The notes under the pieces were generated by a model, which did no database searches, was not told the origin of the DNA, and saw only the letters and a program-made list of their open reading frames with translations. Positions 31,388 through 38,315 of a stretch of DNA of 38,315 nt are shown one piece after another. This stretch comes from CAZNKU01 sp045545235 (GTDB taxonomy: Bacteria > Bacillota > Clostridia > Monoglobales > Firm-18), in NCBI GenBank assembly GCA_045545235.1, contig JAZQAN010000075.1, positions 1 to 38,315 of the forward strand. Reading direction: 5' to 3'. The stretch's first letter is position 1. The number at the start of each line of letters is the position of its first letter. The translations under genes were made by a program, and so were the position numbers.

Positions 31388-32227
31388 TTGTCTGTATATA
31401 CCCTTAAGGAACAAAGTGAAGAAATAAGTATGTGTACCTTTAATCATTACGGAAGCAGTATACATTCACATAAATTTTTAGAGATTTTGTATATAGAGGA
31501 TGGTTGTGCAGTTCATAATCTTAACGGAAATGAATCGGTATTAAAAAAGGGTAATTATCTTATTGTGGATTATGGTATCAAACATAAATATCAAAGTATG
31601 GGTGATGGTAATGTTAAAGTTATAAACTGCATTTTTATACCGTCTTTTATAGATGCTTCAATGAAAAATTGTAAAAGCTTTAATGAAATTACGGACAATT
31701 ATCTTATAAAAATAAAATCAGCTATGCTTACAAAAAATCCCGTACAGACTGTTTTTGAAGACCACGACAGTGAAATATACAACATATTTAAAGAAATGCT
31801 TTCGGAATACAGTAAAAAAAATGTGGGATACAGAGAAATTATGCGAGCACAGCTTGTTGAAATTATAGTGCGTACACTTCGCAAAATTTTGAATGAAGAT
31901 AAGTTGACTGCTGAAGATGAAATAATATCAGCTGTGAAGGGGTATGTGAAAAATCACTATGATGAAACTATAAGCCTTACGGAATTTTCAAAAAAATTCA
32001 ATTACAGCCTTTCGTATCTTAGTATCAAATTTAAAAAAGAAACAGGCATGAATTTTAATGAATATGTGCAGAGGTACAGGGTTGAACAAAGTATGCGTAT
32101 GCTAAAAAACAGTAACAAAAAAATTTGTGATGTTGCAAATGCTGTCGGATACAGCGACCTTAAGCATTTTACTTATATTTTTAAAAAAATTACCGGTTTA
32201 ACACCTTACCGCTTCAGAAAAGGATAA
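31388..32227 (+). CDS. AraC-family transcriptional regulator of the glycan operon
   Basis: A 279-aa regulator. A cupin-like sensor (about 10-110: SSIHSHKFLEILYIEDG, LKKGNYLIVDYGIKHKY) and two C-terminal HTH motifs are visible. The first is TEFSKKFNYSLSYLSIKFKK and the second KICDVANAVGYSDLKHFTYI, with the ending ITGLTPYRFRK. The start is TTG 31388 behind GGGGGTGAT; ORF extension to 31358 would run into the promoter. It leads the operon by only 23 bases before the next gene, so it probably autoregulates and turns on the downstream enzymes in response to a sugar. Confidence 0.92.
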   Translation: MSVYTLKEQSEEISMCTFNHYGSSIHSHKFLEILYIEDGCAVHNLNGNESVLKKGNYLIVDYGIKHKYQSMGDGNVKVINCIFIPSFIDASMKNCKSFNEITDNYLIKIKSAMLTKNPVQTVFEDHDSEIYNIFKEMLSEYSKKNVGYREIMRAQLVEIIVRTLRKILNEDKLTAEDEIISAVKGYVKNHYDETISLTEFSKKFNYSLSYLSIKFKKETGMNFNEYVQRYRVEQSMRMLKNSNKKICDVANAVGYSDLKHFTYIFKKITGLTPYRFRKG

Positions 32228-32250
32228 TTTGAATTAAAGGAGTAAGATAA

Positions 32251-33039
32251 ATGAAAAAAGTGATTTTAATTTCAATCGATGGTATGAGAGCTGACGGACT
32301 TATGAAGTGTGGTAATGAATATGTTGAAGAATTGAAAAATAAAGCATCTTATACATTTAATGCGAGAACGGTTTTTCCGTCAATTACACTTCCGTGCCAT
32401 CTTTCAATGTTTCACAGTATTCCCCCTGAAAGACACGGTACACTTAACAATAATTATGTTGTGCCTGTACGTCCTGTAAGTGGGCTTTTTGAGGTTATGA
32501 AGGCTAATGACAAAATATGCTCAATGTATTATGGATGGGAGCCTCTTCGTGAAATTGGCAGAGCAGGTTCGCTGAAGGCGGCAGAATATATAAACGCCTA
32601 TACATTTGATAATACGGACTCTCTACTTACAGACAGAGCACTTAATTACATAGATGCTGTAGAGCCCGACTTTGTATTTCTGTATATGGTTGAAACAGAC
32701 GAAAAGGGCGGACACGACAACGGCTGGATGTCACCTGAATACCTTGATTGTATAAGCAGGGCTATGGATAATGTAAAAAGAGTTATTGAAACTGTTGGAG
32801 ATGAATATACGGTTATAGTTACCGCAGACCACGGTGGTCACGACAGATGTCATGGTACTGAAATGGATGAGGATATGATTATACCTATGTTCTTTTACGG
32901 TGAGGATTTTGAAGCAGGCAGAGAACTTTTTAATGTTTCAATACTTGACATAGCACCTACAATTGCAGATGTTATGGGGGTTGGCAAACCAAGAGAATGG
33001 GAAGGTAAAAGTTTGAAAAAAGCTGTTGATAATAATTAA
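32251..33039 (+). CDS. alkaline phosphatase-superfamily phosphodiesterase/nucleotide pyrophosphatase-like
   Basis: A 262-aa member of the type I phosphodiesterase branch of the alkaline phosphatase superfamily. Metal and nucleophile motifs are SIDGMRADG (metal Asp), TVFPSITLPCHLSMF (Thr/Ser nucleophile region, like the TxPxxT/S motif), HGTLNNNY, ETDEKGGHDNGW (Asp, His) and VTADHGGHDRCHG (Asp-His, His). It hydrolyses a phosphodiester or phosphomonoester. There is no signal peptide, so action is inside the cell, perhaps on phosphate-bearing glycan fragments. It is shorter than classical family members (about 400 aa), so it is a minimal core. Confidence 0.88.
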   Translation: MKKVILISIDGMRADGLMKCGNEYVEELKNKASYTFNARTVFPSITLPCHLSMFHSIPPERHGTLNNNYVVPVRPVSGLFEVMKANDKICSMYYGWEPLREIGRAGSLKAAEYINAYTFDNTDSLLTDRALNYIDAVEPDFVFLYMVETDEKGGHDNGWMSPEYLDCISRAMDNVKRVIETVGDEYTVIVTADHGGHDRCHGTEMDEDMIIPMFFYGEDFEAGRELFNVSILDIAPTIADVMGVGKPREWEGKSLKKAVDNN

Positions 33040-33056
33040 ATTCAGGGAGGATATGT

Positions 33057-33809
33057 ATGATTCATTCGATATTAATTATAGGACAATCAAATATGGCAGG
33101 AAGAGGTTTTAAAAACGAGGTTGAGCCAATAGAAAATGAAAGACTCAAGGTTCTTCGTAACGGCAGATGGCAACCTATGTTTTTTCCGGTTAATTTTGAC
33201 AGACCTTTTTCAGGTATTTGTCTGGCAGAAAGCTTTGCAGATATGTATGCAAATGAAAAGGGTGTGGATGTTGGTATAATACCCTGTGCAGACGGAGGCA
33301 CATCTCTTGATCAGTGGCAACCGGGAGGACTTTTGTTTGACCACGCCTGCTATATGGCAGAGCTTGCATCAAGAACATCTACGATAGCAGCAGTTTTATG
33401 GCATCAGGGTGAGGCAGACTGTGCGGAAGATAGATACATACATTACGAAAGCAAGCTTACAAATATCATAAATGAATTCAAAAAAAGGCTGAATCTTTAT
33501 GATGTACCGTTTCTCCTTGGCGGTTTGGGTGACTTTTTGTCTGAATGCGATCATAGTGAAAATCTGACTAATTATTTTAAAGTAAATGATGCATTAAAAA
33601 AAGTAGCTGCTTCAAATGAAATGACAGGCTTTGTGTGTGCAGAAGGGCTTGATTCAAACCCTGACAAGCTTCATTTTTCGGCAAAGTCTCTTCGTGAATT
33701 TGGCGTACGCTATTACAATGAATTTATTAAGCTTGAGGATAAAAATAAGGTGTTTACAGAAAAGTCAACACCGGATCAGGCTATAAAAAACAGTATGGAA
33801 AAATTGTAA
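33057..33809 (+). CDS. SGNH-type sialate O-acetylesterase-like protein
   Basis: A 250-aa esterase of the carbohydrate esterase group with SGNH-like fold. Block I is LIIGQSNMAGRG, the GQSNM signature with nucleophile Ser. Block III/V-type features are VLWHQGEADC (the WHQGE signature) and a late HFSAKSLREFG with the catalytic His region. It removes acetyl groups from sialic acid or acetylated xylan-type sugars. No signal peptide is seen. It follows the phosphodiesterase gene by 17 bases with GGGAGG. The next two genes encode glycan hydrolases, so it probably deacetylates their substrate. Confidence 0.88.
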   Translation: MIHSILIIGQSNMAGRGFKNEVEPIENERLKVLRNGRWQPMFFPVNFDRPFSGICLAESFADMYANEKGVDVGIIPCADGGTSLDQWQPGGLLFDHACYMAELASRTSTIAAVLWHQGEADCAEDRYIHYESKLTNIINEFKKRLNLYDVPFLLGGLGDFLSECDHSENLTNYFKVNDALKKVAASNEMTGFVCAEGLDSNPDKLHFSAKSLREFGVRYYNEFIKLEDKNKVFTEKSTPDQAIKNSMEKL

Positions 33810-33846
33810 TTATAACTGAAAATATAATGACCAAAGAGGTTTTGAT

Positions 33847-36330
33847 ATGGAAAAAAACTACAGTTTGAATTTACCCGATTGGGGACCTTACAATAAAATA
33901 TACCTTGGTGCGGCACACGTTGCGGATAAAAAAAGAGGTTTGAGGTTTGACCTTAATCTGTTTCCCGGATATTTCCGCAGAAGTGTTATGTCTGTGCGTG
34001 ATCTTGCGGACAGTGGTGCAAAGATGATGGGAGCATCAAAAAAGCTTACAAGATTTGTTTACCGTTATCAGGTTGAATGGAAGGACAAGGTATACGTTGA
34101 GGCTGATTTCAGGTCACAAAACAACGTGCTTACAGTTACCTGTGATTTTGTGAACAATACAGATAAACCCGAAAGCCTTTCTATGAATGCGGTAATGAGT
34201 ATGAAGGGCGGAAGTTGGTATCATCAGGAAATTGTGCCTTGTGATGTTAATGTGCAAAATGGTATATGGGTTGATGCACTTGACTACTGTGACATAAAAA
34301 CATCGCAGAAGGTTGCAAGTGACGGATTATACCTTTGCGAAGCACGTGGAAACGGATATGTGGGAGGAAGCTATATAAACTCAAGAATTTTTGGAATTGA
34401 GGGCGACTTTATTTCATATACCTTTGAAACTGTGGAATGCGGTAAAATTGGTATAAGATATTGTGGTGAAGGCAGTTGTGTAATAAAACTCAATGAAGAA
34501 GAGTACAGTGTAACTTTGCCTTATGCGGAAAAGCCGGAGGTTTATTATATTAACGTTAAAAAGGGTGAATATAATTCTCTTAAACTTTATCCAAAAAACT
34601 GGAAGGCTGATATTGATGGATTTGTAATTGGCGACAACGCAGAGTTTGATGATTGTGATTATTGGTTTGTGCCTGAATATAAAATTACTCCAAAAGGGCT
34701 TGAAATACGTTTTGGTGATAAGGTGTATGTTGTAAGTACAGACTGTGAAAGCTTTGTAATAAGAAAGCTTAATACTGATGATATTGGGCAGCTTTTGACA
34801 TCATATATACACAACCACGTTGCTACGGAGCTTGGTTACGGAAAACATCAGTATATTGATTTGTTTATACGCCCTGTTTTCGTTGATGCAAATTCAAAAA
34901 AGACGGTAACTGTTACAGTTACTGCACCAGAGGGCGAAAGTTTTGGAGCTGAACATAATATTTCAGAGCCTGTATGTAACCCTTCAGGAGAAAAGTACAG
35001 ACTTTCTCAAAAAATTATGCGTGCGGTTACACTTACAAATGTTGTGTGGCCTGTATATTCAAGACGTGGTTATATTTTGCACAACACGCCCGGCAGAAAT
35101 TGGGATTCTCTTTATACCTGGGATTCGGGCTTTATAGGAATGGGGCTTTCAGAGCTTGATACAGACCGTGCAAAAGATTGTCTTAACGCATATATGACTC
35201 CTGTAGGTGATATACATTCACCATATATTCTGCATGGTTCACCTGTGCCTACACAGATATTTTTATATGCAGAAATTTTTTCTAAAACAGGTGATGTTGC
35301 ATTTTTAGAAAAATATTATCCTATGATATATCAGCAGTACAGATTTTTTGCGGATATGAGAAAACTTGATAATGCAAAGAAAACAGGGCTGTTTGCCCTT
35401 TGGGATATTTTTTATAATTCGGGAGGATGGGATGACTACCCTGCGCAGAAATATGTCCACGACAATAAGCTTGAGGATGATGTATGCCCTGTTATAAATA
35501 CGGCAATGACCGTGCTTTGCGGAAAAATACTTAAGAATATGGCACAAATGTTAAAGTATGACACCTCTGAAATTGATGAGGATATTGAATTTTATACCAA
35601 TGCAGTAAATACTTATGCCTGGGATGAAAAAAGCGGATATTACGGATATGTAAAAAATGACGGAACTATACTTGAAAACTGCGGAGTAAATGCAGATATG
35701 GGTATGGACGGTGCTTTTCCTTACATAGCGGGGATAAGCAATGCCGAAAGGTCTGCAAGAATTATAGATAATATTAAAAAAGGTATGGTTACACCAATAG
35801 GTGTAAGCGTGGTTGATACACGGGCACCGTACTTCAGAAATGACGGGTACTGGAACGGGTCGGTATGGATGCCTCACCAATGGATTTTGTGGAAGGCGTG
35901 CCTTGACAATGGTGAAACTGAATTTGCTGAGCATATTGCACAAACCGCACTTGAATTGTGGGAAAGCGAAACATCGCATACATATAATTGCTATGAGCAT
36001 TTTATGATTATCAACGGCAGAGGTGGAGGATTTCATCAGTTTTCAGGACTTTCAACACCTGTGCTTATGTGGTTTTCATCCTATTATAAGCCATACACGG
36101 TAACAAGCGGATTTATGACGGTTATAACCAACAAAAAGATTTCGGATAATTATATGGAATTTGATGTGAAATCTACTGCTAAAAAGCCTGTTGTTATAAT
36201 TTGTATGCCGGAGGATAAAGTATACAAAGTGGAAACATCAGGTAAGGTAAGTTCGAAAGACGGTGTTTATACCGTAGAGTTTGACGGACCTGTTAAAGAA
36301 AAAATAATTGTTCGGCACAAGGAGAACTAA
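33847..36330 (+). CDS. GH63-like (alpha/alpha)6-barrel glycosidase
   Basis: An 827-aa cytosolic protein. The N-terminal half (about 1-385) is beta-sandwich rich. The C-terminal half is a six-hairpin barrel with SLYTWDSGFIGMGLSELD (catalytic-type Asp in WDSGF), SPYILHGSPVP, YYPMIYQQYRFF, DYPAQKY and DGYWNGSVWMPHQW. The last resembles the YWxGxVW signature of GH63 and GH37. A late YNCYEHFMIING carries a candidate base Glu. By fold it would hydrolyse alpha-linked glucose or mannosylglycerate-type bonds, but the substrate is open. It is far from any characterised sequence I can name. It lies 37 bases after the esterase and 2 before the next gene. Confidence 0.8.
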   Translation: MEKNYSLNLPDWGPYNKIYLGAAHVADKKRGLRFDLNLFPGYFRRSVMSVRDLADSGAKMMGASKKLTRFVYRYQVEWKDKVYVEADFRSQNNVLTVTCDFVNNTDKPESLSMNAVMSMKGGSWYHQEIVPCDVNVQNGIWVDALDYCDIKTSQKVASDGLYLCEARGNGYVGGSYINSRIFGIEGDFISYTFETVECGKIGIRYCGEGSCVIKLNEEEYSVTLPYAEKPEVYYINVKKGEYNSLKLYPKNWKADIDGFVIGDNAEFDDCDYWFVPEYKITPKGLEIRFGDKVYVVSTDCESFVIRKLNTDDIGQLLTSYIHNHVATELGYGKHQYIDLFIRPVFVDANSKKTVTVTVTAPEGESFGAEHNISEPVCNPSGEKYRLSQKIMRAVTLTNVVWPVYSRRGYILHNTPGRNWDSLYTWDSGFIGMGLSELDTDRAKDCLNAYMTPVGDIHSPYILHGSPVPTQIFLYAEIFSKTGDVAFLEKYYPMIYQQYRFFADMRKLDNAKKTGLFALWDIFYNSGGWDDYPAQKYVHDNKLEDDVCPVINTAMTVLCGKILKNMAQMLKYDTSEIDEDIEFYTNAVNTYAWDEKSGYYGYVKNDGTILENCGVNADMGMDGAFPYIAGISNAERSARIIDNIKKGMVTPIGVSVVDTRAPYFRNDGYWNGSVWMPHQWILWKACLDNGETEFAEHIAQTALELWESETSHTYNCYEHFMIINGRGGGFHQFSGLSTPVLMWFSSYYKPYTVTSGFMTVITNKKISDNYMEFDVKSTAKKPVVIICMPEDKVYKVETSGKVSSKDGVYTVEFDGPVKEKIIVRHKEN

Positions 36331-36332
36331 TT

Positions 36333-38312
36333 ATGGAAAAGATAAAATTTCCTGAAAGACAAACACATCTTGATTTTCATACATCACCTGATATTGAAAA
36401 CATAGGCGGTAATTTTTCAAAGGAGAATTTTCAGGCGGCACTAAAGGAGGGTAATCTTGACAGTATAACTGTTTTTGCAAAATGCCATCACAGTATGTGT
36501 TATTACCCTACAAAGGTTGGTATAATGCATCCTCATCTTGATTTTGACCTTACAGGTGCAATGGTGGATGCGGCTCACGAAATCGGTGTGCGTGCACCCA
36601 TTTACATAACTGCCGGATGGTCTCACGAGGATGCAACAGCTCATCCTGAATGGAGACATAAAAACAAGGACGGCACAGACCTTGAAATGAACGGAAGCTT
36701 TGATATTGAAGATTACAACGCCGAAAAGCAGCATTGCCACTGGCAGACCTTATGTTTTTGCGACGGCGGTGAATATGCAGAGCTTATCTATGAGCATACT
36801 AAAGAGATTTGTGACAGATACAAGGTTGTAGACGGTATATTTTATGATATTTGTGCAATGGGATATGCCTGCTATTGTGATTCCTGCAAAAAAGGTATGG
36901 CAGAGCTTGGTATGAACCCTGAAAATGACGAGGATGCAAAAAAATATCTTGTACTAAAACGTCAGGCTTTTATGCAGAAATGCCGTGATATAATTTCAAA
37001 AAAGCATCCTGATGCAACTGTGTTTTTCAACGGTTGTGCCAATCAGTACAAGCCTGAACTTCAGGATTACAACACCCATTTTGAAATGGAGGATTTACCT
37101 ACTGCATGGGGTGGTTATGACAAATTGCCTATGCGTGCAAAGTACTTTGGTAAAAAGAATAAGGGGCTTATAGGTATGACGGGTAAATTTCACCTTGAAT
37201 GGGGTGAATTCGGCGGTTTTAAATCTTCCGATGCCTTAAAGTACGAGGTTGCACTTATGGCACTTTACGGTGCAGGTGCATCAGTTGGGGACCATATGCA
37301 TCCCGACGGTGAAATGGAAATGCAGACATACAAAAATATAGGTGTTGCATACCGTTATCAGGAAAAGATTGCACCTTTCTGCTTTGGTGGTAAAAATACT
37401 GCAAACATCGGTATTTACACCTGCGATGATGTTGAAGCAAACGAGGGTGTTTCAAATATACTTTTGGAAAATCAGCTTGATTACGACCTTGTAACAGATG
37501 GCAATTTTGCTGATTTTGAGACAGTTATAATTACGGGCAATAAGGAAATGCCTGAAAGTGATATAAAGGCACTTGTCCAATATATTGAAAATGGCGGAAA
37601 GCTGTTGTTTATGGGTGATGCTCTGGTAAAGGACGGAAGCTTTGTTGTTGATACGGGCTTTGAATATATCGGAGCTTCGGAATATGACTGTGACTACCTT
37701 GTTTCAAGGTTTGAAAACAATATGCTTCCCGATGCACCGATGCTTTGCAACAATCCCGGTCACAGAATAGCCGCAGGGGATGCACAGGTTGTTGCGGAAT
37801 TTATAACTCCGTACTTTAACCGTACATACAAGCATTTTTGTGGTCACAAAAACACCCCTCACAACAAGGCTTCAAAGGCATATCCGGCTATTGCAAAAAA
37901 GGGTAATATAGTTTATGTTTCCCACCCCTTGGGCAAGCAGTATTTACAGTATGGCTCACTGTATCACAAGCGTTACTTTATGATGGCACTTAACCTTGTT
38001 TACGGCGGAAGTATCCTTGAGGTTTACGGACTTGGTGCACAGGGAAGATGCACCATGATAAATCAGGAAGACAAAAACAGATACTGTATTAACCTTGCCT
38101 ATGCAAGCCCCGTAAAACGCGGCAAGGCAGAGGTTATAGAGGATATTATGCCTGTTTACAATTTGAAAATTGCGGTTAATACCGATAAAAATATAAAGAG
38201 AGTATACGAGGGCGTTTCCGGTAATGAGCTTGAATTTGCAACAAACAAGGGCAAGGTTGAGTTTGTTTTACCGAAGCTTGAATGCCATTGTTCGGTAGTT
38301 GTTGAGTATTAA
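36333..38312 (+). CDS. GHL6-like TIM barrel with beta-galactosidase trimerisation-type domain
   Basis: A 659-aa protein complete to within three bases of the window end. The N-terminal barrel (about 10-340) begins THLDFHTSPDI and has TVFAKCHHSM, VDGIFYDICAMGYACYC, a Cys-rich CYCDSC and HLEWGEFGGFKS. This fits the hypothetical glycosyl hydrolase 6 type. It is followed by a glutamine-amidotransferase-like domain (about 350-560; GKLLFMGDALVKDG) seen after such barrels as a beta-galactosidase trimerisation domain, and a beta C-terminus. Related proteins include GH151-type alpha-fucosidases; the link is from memory. No signal peptide. It starts two bases after the GH63-like gene, so the two are co-translated. 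More operon genes may lie beyond. Confidence 0.78.
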   Translation: MEKIKFPERQTHLDFHTSPDIENIGGNFSKENFQAALKEGNLDSITVFAKCHHSMCYYPTKVGIMHPHLDFDLTGAMVDAAHEIGVRAPIYITAGWSHEDATAHPEWRHKNKDGTDLEMNGSFDIEDYNAEKQHCHWQTLCFCDGGEYAELIYEHTKEICDRYKVVDGIFYDICAMGYACYCDSCKKGMAELGMNPENDEDAKKYLVLKRQAFMQKCRDIISKKHPDATVFFNGCANQYKPELQDYNTHFEMEDLPTAWGGYDKLPMRAKYFGKKNKGLIGMTGKFHLEWGEFGGFKSSDALKYEVALMALYGAGASVGDHMHPDGEMEMQTYKNIGVAYRYQEKIAPFCFGGKNTANIGIYTCDDVEANEGVSNILLENQLDYDLVTDGNFADFETVIITGNKEMPESDIKALVQYIENGGKLLFMGDALVKDGSFVVDTGFEYIGASEYDCDYLVSRFENNMLPDAPMLCNNPGHRIAAGDAQVVAEFITPYFNRTYKHFCGHKNTPHNKASKAYPAIAKKGNIVYVSHPLGKQYLQYGSLYHKRYFMMALNLVYGGSILEVYGLGAQGRCTMINQEDKNRYCINLAYASPVKRGKAEVIEDIMPVYNLKIAVNTDKNIKRVYEGVSGNELEFATNKGKVEFVLPKLECHCSVVVEY

Positions 38313-38315
38313 AGG

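Noticed and set aside
31229..31465. Longer N-terminus for the S component
   Set aside because: It would cross its own promoter; the ATG at 31228 has AAGGAGGA.

Overview
The window looks like a chromosomal piece of a low-GC, spore-forming Clostridia member, probably a gut-type Firmicute. The reasons are the AT-rich DNA, strong AGGAGG ribosome binding sites, a spoVM micro-gene, ECF-type vitamin transporters, a PrkC-type PASTA kinase and host- or plant-glycan enzymes. Genus and species cannot be fixed from this sequence alone.

Layout. Positions 1-440 hold the 3' end of a 23S rRNA gene, a complete 5S rRNA gene and two successive intrinsic terminators. Next come an ankyrin-like orphan (617-1294) and a promoter with an operator-like palindrome and a structured leader. 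These precede a small sugar-metabolism set: a sugar phosphate isomerase-type TIM barrel, a Gfo/Idh/MocA oxidoreductase and a zinc-type CDF exporter with a natural hexahistidine end. A strongly promoted iron-containing alcohol dehydrogenase follows. It converges on a GH31 alpha-glucosidase-type gene, which diverges from an AraC-family regulator.

Positions 9.4-21.8 kb are a compact housekeeping super-operon: priA, def, fmt, rsmB, a DUF896 gene, a ComEC-like metallo-beta-lactamase protein, rlmN, a PP2C phosphatase, prkC, rsgA, rpe, thiN, a 51-aa two-helix membrane micro-protein and spoVM (23 aa). It closes with a strong terminator. Many genes overlap or nearly touch. The operon covers replication restart, protein N-terminal formylation and deformylation, rRNA modification, Ser/Thr signalling, ribosome assembly and spore coat assembly.

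Directly downstream, with its own promoter, is a four-gene cassette I do not recognise (21.88-25.33 kb). It encodes an HEVGH zinc-protease-like protein, two paralogous small membrane-anchored coiled-coil proteins and a 523-aa protein with several hydrophobic segments. A palindromic MITE-like repeat lies behind it. This is the best candidate here for an undescribed system.

On the minus strand (25.7-29.8 kb) a cobalamin riboswitch with a transcription terminator precedes a corrinoid adenosyltransferase, an EcfT component and a rare-looking single-chain EcfA-EcfA-S fusion. Together they form a B12 salvage unit. Next is a panT-like S component with coaX (pantothenate uptake and phosphorylation). 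From 31.3 kb to the end a plus-strand AraC-regulated operon encodes a phosphodiesterase-like enzyme, a sialate O-acetylesterase-like SGNH protein, a GH63-like (alpha/alpha)6 enzyme and a GHL6/beta-galactosidase-trimerisation protein. This fits uptake and degradation of a decorated complex glycan.
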